From a bacterium (GTDB taxonomy: Bacteria; Chloroflexota; Dormibacteria; Aeolococcales; Bog-877): 36,884 nt of DNA. Below, piece by piece: positions 13,410-22,183 of this stretch. The notes below the pieces were generated by a model that saw only the letters and a program-made list of their open reading frames with translations, had not been told where the DNA came from and made no database searches. Every line of letters begins with the position of its first letter. Position 1 is the stretch's first letter. The stretch spans positions 1-36,884 of the forward strand of contig JAJYET010000026.1 of the NCBI GenBank assembly GCA_021785655.1, read 5' to 3'. A program made the position numbers and the translations under genes.

Positions 13410-14807
13410 TCAGTGCGCTGCCAACCTCTCCGCGACTGTCCGGCCGGAGGGCGGACGGCCCCCGCGGGCCACTCGCGAGTCCAGCCCTGCCAGCTGCCGC
13501 TGCACGTACCGGACGGCCATCCAGCGGAGGGGTTCCGGCTCCCACGGTGGGGATCGGTGCCCCACCAGCGGCAGTTGGGTGCGCTCCGACTCCCGGCCAG
13601 CGATCAGCTCGGCCAGGGTGCGGCCGAGAAGGTGGGTGGTGGCGACGCCGTGCCCGGTGTACCCGTAGGCGATCCCGAGGCCGCGACTTCGATCCAGCCT
13701 CACCTGGGGCATCCAGTCCCGGGGCATTCCCAGCACCCCGCCCCACGAGTGGGTGAATCGGACTTCAGCCAGGTCGGGAAACCACTCCCGGAACATCGCC
13801 CTCAGCCCCTCGTGGGTGGCCGGGTGGCGCTCCCGATCCTCGGAGAGAGCAGAACCGTACCCATAGGGGGCGCCACGTCCCCCGATCAGGATCCGACGGT
13901 CCGGGGTGAGGGCCAGATAGTCGACGGTGAGCCGCATCGACGAGACACAGATCCGTCTCCGCCAGTTGACCGAGGCCAGCTGGGTCTCGCTGAGAGGCTC
14001 GGTCAACTCGATGAGGGAATACACGGGGAGGATCGCCCGGTGCCAGCCGGGCAGCTGGGTCAGGTATGCCTCCAGGCCGAGGACGACGAGGTCGGCAGTC
14101 ACCTCTCCGAGCCCGGTCCGGGCGGTTGCCGGCGTACCGGCCTGCAGGCTCGTGACGCCGCTCCCTTCGTAGATCTCGCCGCCCATGCGCTCCACGGCGG
14201 CGGCGAGCCCGGTGAGCAACTTCCCCGGGTGCACCGACGCCCCCTCCGGGGAGTACAGGGCGCCCTCCAGTCCGTGGACCGCCAGCTTCCGCTCCGCCTC
14301 ATCGGCGCCGATGCGCTGGTAGGGGCTGCTGACGCCCCCCTGCTCCCACTCCAGCTGGGTGGCCTCCAGAGCCGGCAGCTGTCCCCGACCCCGGGCCACC
14401 AGCAGGACCCCGGCCTTCTCGTATCCCTCGATGCCCTCCCGGGAACAGAACAGCCCAATCTCGTCCACGGTGGCCCGCATCGCGCCGTGAAGCTCGGCTG
14501 CCCGAGCGGCTCCGAAGTGTCTGGCCAGAAGGGCCGGCCCGGCGTTGAGCTCGGGCACGCACCAGCTGCCGTTCCGTCCTGAGGCTCCGAACCCCACCCG
14601 CTCACGCTCCAGGACCACCACCTTGGCGGTCGGCTCCAGCCGGAGGAGGTGGTACGCCGTCCAGAGGCCGGTGAAGCCGCCGCCCACCACCACCACATCA
14701 GCCCGTCTGCTTCCCTGAAGGGGAGTGCGCGGGCCCCCGGGCGGGCTGTCGGAGACCCAGAAACCGGGGGCGAGCCGCGGCGGGACGTGGGTCACGGCGC
14801 TGATCAT
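13410..14807 (-). CDS. FAD-dependent amine oxidoreductase (DAO family, PuuB-like)
   Basis: A 465-residue flavoprotein of the D-amino-acid oxidase fold. The dinucleotide-binding motif VVVVGGGFTGLWTAYHLL has Gly42, Gly44 and Gly47, followed by VVVLERERVGFGASGRNGSW. The GASGRNG signature is shared with gamma-glutamylputrescine oxidase (PuuB) and related amine oxidases. The C-terminus holds GIAYGYTGHGVATTHLLGRTLAELI, the second FAD-contact region. It likely oxidises a primary or secondary amine to an aldehyde, feeding the ALDHs of this region. No PuuA (glutamylation) or PuuD (deglutamylation) gene is present, so a free amine or amino acid substrate is possible. Translation may start at ATG 14807 or, if the mRNA is leaderless, at GTG 14795. 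Confidence 0.9.
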   Translation of the reverse strand: MISAVTHVPPRLAPGFWVSDSPPGGPRTPLQGSRRADVVVVGGGFTGLWTAYHLLRLEPTAKVVVLERERVGFGASGRNGSWCVPELNAGPALLARHFGAARAAELHGAMRATVDEIGLFCSREGIEGYEKAGVLLVARGRGQLPALEATQLEWEQGGVSSPYQRIGADEAERKLAVHGLEGALYSPEGASVHPGKLLTGLAAAVERMGGEIYEGSGVTSLQAGTPATARTGLGEVTADLVVLGLEAYLTQLPGWHRAILPVYSLIELTEPLSETQLASVNWRRRICVSSMRLTVDYLALTPDRRILIGGRGAPYGYGSALSEDRERHPATHEGLRAMFREWFPDLAEVRFTHSWGGVLGMPRDWMPQVRLDRSRGLGIAYGYTGHGVATTHLLGRTLAELIAGRESERTQLPLVGHRSPPWEPEPLRWMAVRYVQRQLAGLDSRVARGGRPPSGRTVAERLAAH

Positions 14808-14808
14808 A
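14803..14808 (-). promoter_or_regulatory. Candidate -10 element (TATGAT) for the FAD oxidoreductase operon
   Basis: On the minus strand TATGAT is followed after 7 bases by GTG 14795, which is in frame with the FAD oxidoreductase. This spacing fits a leaderless transcript. The hexamer overlaps the alternative ATG 14807, so the two starts exclude each other if this promoter is used. No good -35 box is seen. Confidence 0.35.
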
Positions 14809-14858
14809 GGTGTGCCCCAGGGGCCGGTGGCATTGGATTTGGTTCACAAAATAAGGGG

Positions 14859-14912
14859 GCAACTCTGGGCCGGGGCTACATGTCCTACGACCCCCGGGGG
14901 GGATAGAGTTGC
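14859..14912. promoter_or_regulatory. Divergent control region with inverted repeat GCAACTCT / AGAGTTGC
   Basis: The 327-base gap 14808-15134 separates two divergent blocks and contains no convincing gene. Inside it, GCAACTCT (14859-14866) is repeated in inverse at 14905-14912, the centres being 46 bases apart. An AT-richer patch (about 14833-14854) lies beside the left arm and a CCCCCGGGGG palindrome (14891-14900) lies between the arms. This is a plausible pair of half-sites for a looping regulator such as the PucR-type protein encoded nearby; that link is inference. Confidence 0.4.
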
Positions 14913-15134
14913 TCATCGATGCCCAACGAGTCGCCGGCGCTCCTGGCCGCGGCGGGCCGTTGCCCCACGCGATCTCGCGCCGACGACAGCCAGGAGGGGG
15001 CCCGGCGGACGCGGCCATCCTTCCGGCGCACCCGGGCCCTGGCTCCCACCTGACCCCGCGGCGGTCGAGGGGCCAGGTGCGCGAATCGGGGTGCCCCAAG
15101 GGTTGGGGGCCGAGTTGTGTGAAGGAGATCGAAG

Positions 15135-16505
15135 ATGAGCAGCGAGAGACCGAGCCCGGCAAATGAGCGGATCGCCGAGCTGACCGAGCGTGAGGAGCGG
15201 GAGTTCGAGCGCCGGCGGCCGCGCTCACGGGAGCTGGTGCAGCGGGCACGCGAGCACAGCCCGGGCGGGGTGCCATCCTCGTTCCAGGACAGCCCACCAT
15301 TCCCCATATTCGTGGACCGCGGCGTCGGCAGCCGGGTGTGGGATGCCGACGGCAACGAGTACGTGGACTTTCACAACGGCTTCGGGGTCAACGTGGTCGG
15401 CCACGCCCACCCACTCGTGGTGGCCGCGATCGCCGAACGGGCCGGGCGTGGCACCCACTTCGCCCAACCCGGGGAGGACTTCGTGGTGGTGGCCGCGGAG
15501 CTGGCCCGGCGGTTTCAGCTACCGCAGTGGCGGTTCACCAACAGCGGCACCGAGTCCACCCTCGACGCGGTGCGCTTGGCGCGCGGGTTCACCGGCCGCG
15601 AGCGGCTGGTGAAGATCGAGGCCACCTACCACGGCCACCATGACTCCCTGATGGTGTCCGTGGAGCCGAAGCCGGAGCTCATGGGTCCGGCTGAGGCGCC
15701 CAACTCCGTGCCTCAGTCCGCCGGGATCCCCCAGGCGGTGGTGGAGCTGGTGACGGTGGTTCCCTTCAATGACCTGGCGGCCGCCGAGCGCGCCCTCGCC
15801 AGCCATCCTGAGGAGGTGGCCGGGATCATCGTCGAGCCGGCGATGATGAACATCGGAATGGTGCTGCCCGAACCGGGGTACCTTGCCGGCCTCAAGGAGA
15901 TCGCCCACCGGCACGGCGCGGTGCTGATCTTCGACGAGGTCAAGACCGGGGTGACCCTCGCCTCCGGCGGGGCCACCGAGGCCTTCTCGGTGACTCCGGA
16001 CATTGTCTGCCTGGCCAAGGCGATCGGCGGAGGGCTGCCCTGCGGGGCGGTCGGGGCCACCTCCGAGATCATGGAGCTGGTGGCGTCGGGCCGCATCAGC
16101 CAGATGGGAACCTTCAATGGCAACGCCCTCACCATGGCGGCCTCCAAGGCCACGCTGCTGGAGATCCTCACCCCGATGGCCTACTCCCATTTCGATGCGC
16201 TCCACGAGGTGCTGCGGGGGGGGCTGGAGCGGGTGATCCGAGACTTCGGCCTGCCCTTCCACGTCGTGGCCGTGGGAGCCAGGGGATGCGTGACGTACCG
16301 CCAGGACCCGGTCAGGAACTACCGTGACTACCTCCAGATCGACAAGAGCTACGCCTATCTCTCCTGGCTCTACCAGTCGAATCGGGGCGTGCTGATGGCT
16401 CCCGGGGCGGAGGAGAACTGGACCCTGTCGGTCCAGCACTCCGAGGAGGACGTCCGGCGCTACGTGGACAATTTCGAGGAGATGGCGAAGGCCCTGCGGG
16501 CCTGA
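15135..16505 (+). CDS. PLP-dependent class III aminotransferase (HemL-like subgroup)
   Basis: A 456-residue fold-type I PLP enzyme. The start ATG 15135 follows a GAAGGAG ribosome-binding site. Features are the N-terminal PGGVPSS segment, VWDADGNEYVDFHNGFGVNVVGHAHP, the cofactor-phosphate loop NSGTEST, the aromatic/His segment ATYHGHHDS, Asp267 in LIFDEVKTG (pyridine-nitrogen partner) and the Schiff-base Lys295 in CLAKAIGGGLPCGA. It resembles glutamate-1-semialdehyde aminomutase, but the location beside amine-degradation genes and the divergent flanks of the active-site motif argue for a catabolic transaminase. A long charged N-terminal helix (Glu/Arg-rich) precedes the catalytic fold. It likely transfers the amino group from an omega-amino substrate to a keto acid. 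Confidence 0.88.
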   Translation: MSSERPSPANERIAELTEREEREFERRRPRSRELVQRAREHSPGGVPSSFQDSPPFPIFVDRGVGSRVWDADGNEYVDFHNGFGVNVVGHAHPLVVAAIAERAGRGTHFAQPGEDFVVVAAELARRFQLPQWRFTNSGTESTLDAVRLARGFTGRERLVKIEATYHGHHDSLMVSVEPKPELMGPAEAPNSVPQSAGIPQAVVELVTVVPFNDLAAAERALASHPEEVAGIIVEPAMMNIGMVLPEPGYLAGLKEIAHRHGAVLIFDEVKTGVTLASGGATEAFSVTPDIVCLAKAIGGGLPCGAVGATSEIMELVASGRISQMGTFNGNALTMAASKATLLEILTPMAYSHFDALHEVLRGGLERVIRDFGLPFHVVAVGARGCVTYRQDPVRNYRDYLQIDKSYAYLSWLYQSNRGVLMAPGAEENWTLSVQHSEEDVRRYVDNFEEMAKALRA

Positions 16506-16519
16506 GGGCGCGCCGAGCG

Positions 16520-16539
16520 CGGCCCGCCACCGCGGGCCG
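16520..16539 (+). terminator. Strong GC hairpin after the first aminotransferase
   Basis: CGGCCCGC-CACC-GCGGGCCG makes an 8-bp perfect stem with a 4-base loop, 14 bases past the aminotransferase stop and before the PucR-type gene. No T tract follows, so termination is plausible but unproven. Confidence 0.4.
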
Positions 16540-16656
16540 GCGACTGGTGCATCATCAGCCCGTGGCGAATCTCCAAGGGCGAAGCGGTCGCCTGCCGCGG
16601 TCCGGGTCCGGCCGGTGATCGACAGTCCCCTGCGGCGCACCGCTGCCTCCGGCGCC

Positions 16657-18258
16657 ATGACGGTGGCCCAGGCGCTGCTCCTGGAGCCGCTGGCCCAGGC
16701 GGTGACCGTTTCAGGCGGCGACGGGCTGAGCCGCGAGGTGCGCTGGGCGGACGTGGTCGACATTCCCGACCCGCTCCCCTGGGTGGGGGCGGGGCAGCTG
16801 CTCCTCACTACCGGGATCAGCTGGCCGGCCGCGGAGGAGGACCAGCGGAGGCTGCTCGAGGAGTTGGCGCAGCGGGGCCTGGCAGGCGTGGTGCTGGCGG
16901 TCCCCCGGTACCTGCCCCACTTCCCGGAGGCTGCCCGCCAGGCGGCGGCACGGCTCGCTCTCCCGCTGCTTGAGCTGCCCTGGGAGGTGCCGTTCAACAC
17001 GGTGACCCGGGCGGTGAACTCGGCCATCATGATGGAGCAGCTCAAGGTGATCGAGCTGGGCGCGCTGATCCACAAGGAGCTCACCCAGGCCGCGGTCACG
17101 GCGGGTAGCCTTCAGGATCTGGTCGACACCCTGGGGCGTCTAATCGACCGGGACATCACCCTCGAGGATCCCGAGGGCAAGCTCCTGGCCAGCTGGAGTG
17201 CCACCCGGCAGCCGGACGCGGTCCGGCGGGCGACTCTCGCTCACGGCGCCACTCCCAGCGAGGTGCTGGCCCACCTGGAGCGCGCCGGCTACCTGGAGCG
17301 CGTCCGTCACAGTCGGGGCCCGGTGCGCATCCCGGCGCATCCGGCCCTATCCCTGAGTGCCAGGGTGGTCTGCCCCATCTGGTTGCGCGGGGAGCTGGTC
17401 GGGACGGTCTGGATCGTGGAGGGTGACAGCGAGCTCAGTGACCTGCACCTGCGGGCCGCGGAGCACGCCGCCACCGTGGCCGCCCTCCACATCGCCAGCC
17501 AGCGCCAGGTGGCGATGGTCGAGCTGCGTCTGGGAGCGACCTTCCTCGACGCCCTGCTCGAGGGCCGGCTGGAGGCGGGGGCCTCCAGCCAGGAGCGAGC
17601 GCGGCTTCTCGGCTTCGACCCGGAGGGCGGCTACCGAGTGGGGGTGGCGTCCATGCCGGTCAAGCTGCCGCTCAGCCGCGACGATGTCCTGCGGCGGGAC
17701 CGCCTCGCCGAGCGCATCCGCCAGGGGCTCTCCCTCGGCGGTGGGGTCACGGTCACCTCCACCCGGCTGAATCGGGTCGTCTTCCTGCTCCCGGGCCGGC
17801 AGGACGTGGCCCGGCTGATGGCCCACCTCTCCGACTGCTCGCTGGCGCTGGGTCGAGAGCTGGTGGGCACCGAGGGGGTCCGCCGCAGTTACCGCGAGGC
17901 GGAGGCGATCGTCGACCAGGTGCCGGTGGGCGGGGTGCGGCGCTACGAGGAGATGCTGATCCCGCGGGTCCTGGCTGGCGACGCGGAGGCCCGCCCGGCG
18001 TTCTTGGAGCAGCTGTTCGGCCCGCTCCAGCGGGTTCGCGGCGGCGAGGTTCTGGTCGCCAGCCTGGTGGCCCTGGCCCGGGAGGGGTTCCACCAGCGGC
18101 GGACCTCCTCCAGGCTGCACATCCACCCCAACACCCTGCGCTATCGGTTGGACCGCTCTCAGGACCTGCTGAAGATGGACCTGGCCGACCCCGAGGTGCG
18201 CTTCCAGCTCCAGCTGGCGGCTCGGATCATGTCACTCGGTGACAAATCCAGGCCATGA
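16657..18258 (+). CDS. PucR family transcriptional regulator
   Basis: Regulator of about 533 residues. The N-terminal PucR sensory domain starts MTVAQALLLEPLAQAVTVSG and contains WADVVDIPDP and GQLLLTTGISW. A central GAF/GGDEF-like region follows. The C-terminal helix-turn-helix of the PucR type (SSRLHIHPNTLRYRLDRSQD) lies just before the end. ATG 16657 is preferred because it coincides with the usual beginning of the domain; GTG 16615 would add 14 residues. PucR proteins control purine, proline and GABA catabolism, and a PucR-type GabR is known for gabTDP in Corynebacterium. Here it is sandwiched between two aminotransferase genes and most likely controls this amine-catabolism region, sensing a substrate or intermediate. 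Confidence 0.92.
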   Translation: MTVAQALLLEPLAQAVTVSGGDGLSREVRWADVVDIPDPLPWVGAGQLLLTTGISWPAAEEDQRRLLEELAQRGLAGVVLAVPRYLPHFPEAARQAAARLALPLLELPWEVPFNTVTRAVNSAIMMEQLKVIELGALIHKELTQAAVTAGSLQDLVDTLGRLIDRDITLEDPEGKLLASWSATRQPDAVRRATLAHGATPSEVLAHLERAGYLERVRHSRGPVRIPAHPALSLSARVVCPIWLRGELVGTVWIVEGDSELSDLHLRAAEHAATVAALHIASQRQVAMVELRLGATFLDALLEGRLEAGASSQERARLLGFDPEGGYRVGVASMPVKLPLSRDDVLRRDRLAERIRQGLSLGGGVTVTSTRLNRVVFLLPGRQDVARLMAHLSDCSLALGRELVGTEGVRRSYREAEAIVDQVPVGGVRRYEEMLIPRVLAGDAEARPAFLEQLFGPLQRVRGGEVLVASLVALAREGFHQRRTSSRLHIHPNTLRYRLDRSQDLLKMDLADPEVRFQLQLAARIMSLGDKSRP

Positions 18259-19654
18259 TTTCTTGGGGACGGCAACATGTTCGCCCGAGCCGACGACCGC
18301 TATCGTCAGGCTGGTGCTGGAGCCGACCGTCACTGGAGCTGCCCTAGAGGACGGCCACCTCTCCCGCTTCCTGCCGCGGGCGATGGTCCCCGTCCATCCG
18401 CTCCTCGTGGAGCGGGCCAAGGGATCCACGGTGTGGGACGGCGCCGGGCGGGAGTTCATCGACTTCACCGGCGGGATCGGGGTGCTGAACGTCGGCCACG
18501 GGCATCCAGCGGTGGTTGCCGCCGCCCACCGCCAGCTGGACCTGTTGATCCACGCCTCGTTCCAGGTGGCGGCCTACCGCCCGTACTTGGAGGTGGTGGA
18601 GAGGCTGTGCCGGCTCGCGCCTGGCCCACACCCCAAGAAGGGGCTCCTGCTCAACTCCGGCGCCGAGGCGGTGGAGAATGCCGTCAAGGTCGCTCGCCTC
18701 TACACCGGCCGGCCCGCGGTGGTGGCGTTCTCCGGCGCCTTCCACGGCCGCACCCTCCTCACCATGAGCCTCACCGGGACCGAGCGCCCCTACAAGGAGG
18801 GGTTTGGGCCCTTCGTGGGCGAGGTCCACCGTTCGCCCTATCCCTATCAGTACCGGGGTTGGGACAGCGATCGGGCCCTCGCCGCTCTGGAGGCGCTGTT
18901 CGCCGGGGAGGTCGCGCCGGAGACGGTGGCCGCCGCGGTCATCGAGCCCGTCCTGGGTGAGGGAGGGTTTGTGCCCGCTCCGCCGGAGTTCCTCCGAGGC
19001 CTGAGGGCGATCTGTGACCGCCATGGAATCCTCCTCGTGGTCGATGAGGTGCAGTGCGGCATGGGGAGGACGGGGAAGCTCTTCGCCATCGAGCACTCCG
19101 GGGTCGAGCCGGACCTCATGACCGTCGCCAAGAGCCTTGCCGGGGGCCTGCCGCTCTCGGCCGTGGTGGGACGGGCGGAGATCATGGACGCCCCCGGTCC
19201 CGGCAGCCTGGGCGGGACCTTCGGCGGCAATCCGGTCGCCTGTGCCGCGGCGCTGGCCGTCCTCGATCTGGTGGAGGACGGGTCATTGCTGGAGCGGGCC
19301 GGGGTGCTGGCCTCGATACTGGAGGAGCGCCTCGGAGAGTGGGGGCGGCGCTACCGCCTGGTAGGCGACGTCCGCCAGGTCGGGGCCATGGCCGGGGTGG
19401 AGCTGGTGCTGGACCGGGACAGCAAGGAGCCGGCCGGGGACGAGACCGCGGCCATCCTCGCCGGCTGCCGGGACGAGGGGCTCCTGGTGCTCCGGGCGGG
19501 GCCGGCTCACAACGTGTTGAGGGCCCTCATGCCCCTCACGATCGAGGAGGAGCCGCTGCTCCGGGGCCTGGACGTGCTGGAGGGCCAACTGCGGCGGGCG
19601 GAGGAGCGGGCGTTTGGAGGGCCCGGGCACGTGAAGGAGGCGAGTTCCAGATGA
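18239..19654 (+). CDS. Class III aminotransferase, GABA-transaminase-like
   Basis: A 446-471-residue PLP enzyme resembling 4-aminobutyrate and related omega-amino aminotransferases (GabT type). Evidence: [32 protein letters not shown] (phosphate-binding loop), [29 protein letters not shown], Asp269 in [14 protein letters not shown] and the PLP lysine (Lys298) in [14 protein letters not shown], followed by [15 protein letters not shown]. Numbering is from GTG 18239, which overlaps the end of the PucR gene by 20 bases. GTG 18314 is an alternative, lying 8 bases after a TATCGT element, and would remove 25 residues with no domain loss. The stop overlaps the ATG of the following ALDH (ATGA), so the two are translated together as a transaminase-dehydrogenase pair converting an omega-amine to an acid. 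Confidence 0.92.
   Translation: MTNPGHDFLGTATCSPEPTTAIVRLVLEPTVTGAALEDGHLSRFLPRAMVPVHPLLVERAKGSTVWDGAGREFIDFTGGIGVLNVGHGHPAVVAAAHRQLDLLIHASFQVAAYRPYLEVVERLCRLAPGPHPKKGLLLNSGAEAVENAVKVARLYTGRPAVVAFSGAFHGRTLLTMSLTGTERPYKEGFGPFVGEVHRSPYPYQYRGWDSDRALAALEALFAGEVAPETVAAAVIEPVLGEGGFVPAPPEFLRGLRAICDRHGILLVVDEVQCGMGRTGKLFAIEHSGVEPDLMTVAKSLAGGLPLSAVVGRAEIMDAPGPGSLGGTFGGNPVACAAALAVLDLVEDGSLLERAGVLASILEERLGEWGRRYRLVGDVRQVGAMAGVELVLDRDSKEPAGDETAAILAGCRDEGLLVLRAGPAHNVLRALMPLTIEEEPLLRGLDVLEGQLRRAEERAFGGPGHVKEASSR
18301..18306 (+). promoter_or_regulatory. Candidate -10 element (TATCGT) before GTG 18314
   Basis: TATCGT is followed after 7 bases by GTG 18314, in frame with the GABA-transaminase-like gene. This spacing would give a leaderless mRNA starting at or next to the start codon. 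No clear -35 box is seen; the assignment is tentative. Confidence 0.3.
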
Positions 19655-21096
19655 TCGATCCCGAGAGCACGCGGCGCATCTTCATCGGTGGGGAATGGGT
19701 GGAGAGCGAGAGCTCGGAGGTCCAGGAGATCTTCAACCCAGCGACCGGGGAGGTGATCGCCCGGGCACCGCGAGGTTCGGGCTCGGACGTTCAGCGGGCG
19801 GTCGAGGCCGCGCGCCGGGCGTTCGACGGCGGGTGGGGCGACAGCACGCCCAAGGAGCGCAGTGAGGCCCTGCTCAAGCTCGCCAGCCTGGTGGAGGAGC
19901 ACAGCGGGGAGCTGGCCCGCATCGAGTCCCAGAACGTGGGCAAGCCGATCACCACCACCATCTCCGAGGAGATGCCTCCCACCGTGGACGCCCTCCGCTT
20001 CTTCGCCGCCGGGGCGCGCTGCCTAGAGGGCAAGGCGACGATGGAGTACCTTCGCGGGTTCACCAGCATGATCCGCCGGGAGCCGGTGGGGGTGGTGGGC
20101 TCGATCGCCCCCTGGAACTACCCCCTGCAGATGGCGGTGTGGAAGCTGGGGCCAGCCCTCGCCGCGGGCAATACCGTGGTGCTTAAGCCCTCGGAGTGGA
20201 CGCCGCTGTCCGCGCTGCGCTTTGCGGAGCTGGCGGGCGAGGCGCTGCCCCCGGGGGTGCTCAACGTGATCACCGGGGACGGGGACTCGGTAGGGGCGGG
20301 CATCGTCCGCCACCCGGGGGTGGGGATGGTCTCCCTGACGGGCGACGTGGGGACTGGAAAGGAGATCGCCCGGGCCGCCTCCAGCACCCTGAAGAAGGTC
20401 CACTTGGAGCTCGGGGGGAAGGCCCCGGTGGTGGTGTTCGACGACTGCGACCTGGAGGCCACGGTGGAGGGGATAAAGGTCGGCGCCTTCTTCAACTCGG
20501 GCCAGGACTGCACCGCGGCGACCCGCGTATTGGTGGCCGACCGCCACTTCGATGAATTCGTCAGCACCCTGGTGAACGCGGTCGAGGGTCTCCGAGTCGG
20601 GGACCCGTCCGACCCCGACACCGAGATGGGGCCCGTGGTCTCGTCCCAGCAGCTGCAGCGGGTGACCGGCTTTGTGGAGCGCGCGGTCGCCGGCGGTGGA
20701 GAGGTCCTCACCGGAGGCGCCCCCATGGACCGGGGCGGGTTCTGGTACACGCCCACGGTCGTGGTGCCGCCCGACCAGCGCTCTGAGATCGTCCAACGCG
20801 AGGTCTTCGGCCCGGTGATCACGGTGCAGCGATTCTCGGACGAGGACGCCGCGGTGGACTGGGCCAATGACGTCGACTACGGGCTGGCAGCCTCGGTTTG
20901 GACCAGGGACGTGGGGCGAGCCATGCGCATGGCCAAACGCCTCAAGTTTGGAACCGTCTGGGTGAACACCCACATCGTCCTGGTTAGCGAGATGCCCCAC
21001 GGGGGCTTCAAGCAGAGCGGCTACGGGAAGGACCTGTCGTCCTACTCCATCGAGGAGTACACCCAGGTCAAGCACGTGATGGTGTCTCTGGACTGA
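19651..21096 (+). CDS. Aldehyde dehydrogenase, gamma-aminobutyraldehyde/betaine-aldehyde type
   Basis: A 481-residue ALDH. The start ATG follows GAAGGAGG and overlaps the previous stop (ATGA). Motifs: [47 protein letters not shown], the glycine motif [12 protein letters not shown], Glu253 in [15 protein letters not shown], nucleophile Cys287 in [11 protein letters not shown], and [12 protein letters not shown]. The C-terminal [18 protein letters not shown] and [11 protein letters not shown] resemble PatD/YdcW, the enzyme that oxidises gamma-aminobutyraldehyde to GABA with NAD. It is the last gene of the rightward block. Together with the preceding transaminase it forms a putrescine- or omega-amine-style route, though betaine aldehyde or similar amino-aldehydes remain possible substrates. 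Confidence 0.93.
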   Translation: MIDPESTRRIFIGGEWVESESSEVQEIFNPATGEVIARAPRGSGSDVQRAVEAARRAFDGGWGDSTPKERSEALLKLASLVEEHSGELARIESQNVGKPITTTISEEMPPTVDALRFFAAGARCLEGKATMEYLRGFTSMIRREPVGVVGSIAPWNYPLQMAVWKLGPALAAGNTVVLKPSEWTPLSALRFAELAGEALPPGVLNVITGDGDSVGAGIVRHPGVGMVSLTGDVGTGKEIARAASSTLKKVHLELGGKAPVVVFDDCDLEATVEGIKVGAFFNSGQDCTAATRVLVADRHFDEFVSTLVNAVEGLRVGDPSDPDTEMGPVVSSQQLQRVTGFVERAVAGGGEVLTGGAPMDRGGFWYTPTVVVPPDQRSEIVQREVFGPVITVQRFSDEDAAVDWANDVDYGLAASVWTRDVGRAMRMAKRLKFGTVWVNTHIVLVSEMPHGGFKQSGYGKDLSSYSIEEYTQVKHVMVSLD

Positions 21097-21104
21097 CCAC
21101 GGGG

Positions 21105-21126
21105 CCGGCGGGGCCTACACCGCCGG
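21105..21126 (+). terminator. Hairpin downstream of the ALDH gene
   Basis: CCGGCGG and CCGCCGG form a 7-bp stem around an 8-base loop, 8 bases past the ALDH stop. It lacks a T tract, so it is a candidate end of the rightward amine-catabolism transcript only. Confidence 0.35.
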
Positions 21127-21239
21127 TAGGTGGAACCCCCCAAGAGGTCACCAGAGCCCCGCGCCCGAGGGCCGGGTGGCGAGGTGGGGTCCGAGGCACG
21201 TCGCCTCGCCTCGCCCGCAGGGGCCGTGCATCACGGCGG

Positions 21240-21795
21240 AGCAGCGGCGAGAGGCGAGGCAGCAGCGCCGATCCCGGGTCGACCCGCACCACCAACTTCA
21301 CCTGGGCCAGCGCCTCCAGCCCGCGGAACCCGGTGGACCGGGCCCCGTAACGTCCGCTGCGCCCTGGGCCCGGTGCGCAGCTCCACGGCGATGCGGTGTC
21401 CCGCCATCTCCCGCAGCGCGATGCTGTACCAGGCGGGGACCGGTCGCCCGCGGTTCGGGCAGCCGAGTTGCGCCTCGATCATCCGCGGGTGCCGTTCCAT
21501 CGCCCAGAGAGTGGTGATCACCAGGTCGTGAGTGACCCGGTCCATCTCCCCCATCTCGGCCACCGCGCCTAAGTTTCCCTCCGATGGGGCGCCCCGCCCA
21601 CCTAGCACTCCACCACGGTGACGGCCCCGACCCAGGCGGACTCCACGAGCCGGTCCATCCGGAGGTTGAGCGGCTCGTAGGTGGGCCCGGTCGGATGCCA
21701 GTCGACCCGCCCGGCGTCCAGGGCCGGATCGCTGAACCCGGTGGGCAACTGCTTCGAGCGGCGTCCGGGGCCATGACGCCTTCGATGTTGCCCAT
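21240..21795 (-). pseudogene. Frameshifted remnant of an unidentified gene
   Basis: A minus-strand coding trace spread over three reading frames. It begins at ATG 21795 with a strong AAGGAGG site: MGNIEGVMAPDA. The frame then shifts near 21758 to read TGFSDPALDAGRVDWHPTGP and on to VESAWVGAVTVVEC, stopping at 21602. A third frame (21590 to about 21370) reads DRVTHDLVITTLWAMERHPR, then RPVPAWYSIALREMAGHRIA. A further shift gives STGFRGLEALAQVKLVVRVD near 21340-21290. Each piece has protein-like composition, and none is a complete gene. At least three frame changes are needed to join them. I do not recognise the family. Sequencing or assembly indels could mimic this decay. The surrounding gap 21097-21911 holds nothing else convincing. 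Confidence 0.5.
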
Positions 21796-21911
21796 GGGTT
21801 CCCTCCTTATCGGACTCAGTTCGGCTCGGGCCGGGGGTGAGCCTGCATCCATTGGACCTCGGCATCCGTCTAAGGACACAGATCGAAAGAGTTCACCAAG
21901 GAGGAGACGCG

Positions 21912-22130
21912 ATGAAGTTGGCAACTTGGATGGCGACGGCGACCGGACGCGGCCTGCGGATGCTGGCCGGCCTGGTGCTGATCGGGGTCGGGCTTGCGGT
22001 AGGGGGAGTGGCCGGAGTCGTCGTGGCCATCATCGGACTGGTGCCCCTCCTGGCGGGGGTGACCAATGTCTGCCTCGTCGCCCCGGTCGTCAGGGCTCCG
22101 TTCCGCGGCAGCCGGGTTCGCGGGGCCTGA
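21912..22130 (+). CDS. Small DUF2892/YgaP-like inner-membrane protein
   Basis: A 72-residue protein with two hydrophobic segments: GLRMLAGLVLIGVGLAVGG, then a Val/Ile-rich segment from AGVVVAIIGL. The ending VPLLAGVTNVCLVAP matches the pattern of the YgaP-type C-terminal membrane domain (DUF2892), which closes with a Cys-containing loop. ATG 21912 sits behind a strong AAGGAGGAGA ribosome-binding site. It stands alone, divergent from the decayed minus-strand gene. Its role is unknown; related proteins are often found with rhodanese or stress genes. Confidence 0.75.
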   Translation: MKLATWMATATGRGLRMLAGLVLIGVGLAVGGVAGVVVAIIGLVPLLAGVTNVCLVAPVVRAPFRGSRVRGA

Positions 22131-22142
22131 AGTGGAGGGGGC

Positions 22143-22171
22143 GGGCGGACGCCGTTGCCGCCCGTCCGCCC
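22143..22171 (+). terminator. GC hairpin between the small membrane gene and the sigma factor
   Basis: GGGCGGACG and CGTCCGCCC form a 9-bp perfect stem with an 11-base loop, 12 bases after the stop of the small membrane gene. It immediately precedes the candidate -10 box of the sigma-factor gene. No long T tract follows. Confidence 0.4.
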
Positions 22172-22177
22172 TACCCT
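22172..22177 (+). promoter_or_regulatory. Candidate -10 element (TACCCT) of a leaderless sigma-factor transcript
   Basis: TACCCT ends 6 bases before GTG 22184, the spacing expected if transcription begins at the start codon itself. There is no ribosome-binding site in front of this GTG, which supports leaderless expression. No -35 consensus is visible, so an alternative sigma factor, possibly the gene's own product, could recognise it. Confidence 0.35.
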
Positions 22178-22183
22178 TGGGCA

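Noticed and set aside
19054-19650. Upstream extension of the second ALDH frame to 680 residues
   Set aside because: The extra part overlaps the GABA-transaminase-like gene in another frame and is Gly/Arg-rich shadow. ATG 19651 has a strong ribosome-binding site and matches the family start.
21584-22183. N-terminal extension of the sigma-factor frame
   Set aside because: The translation is low-complexity Arg/Gly-rich and overlaps the small membrane gene; sigma homology begins near GTG 22184.
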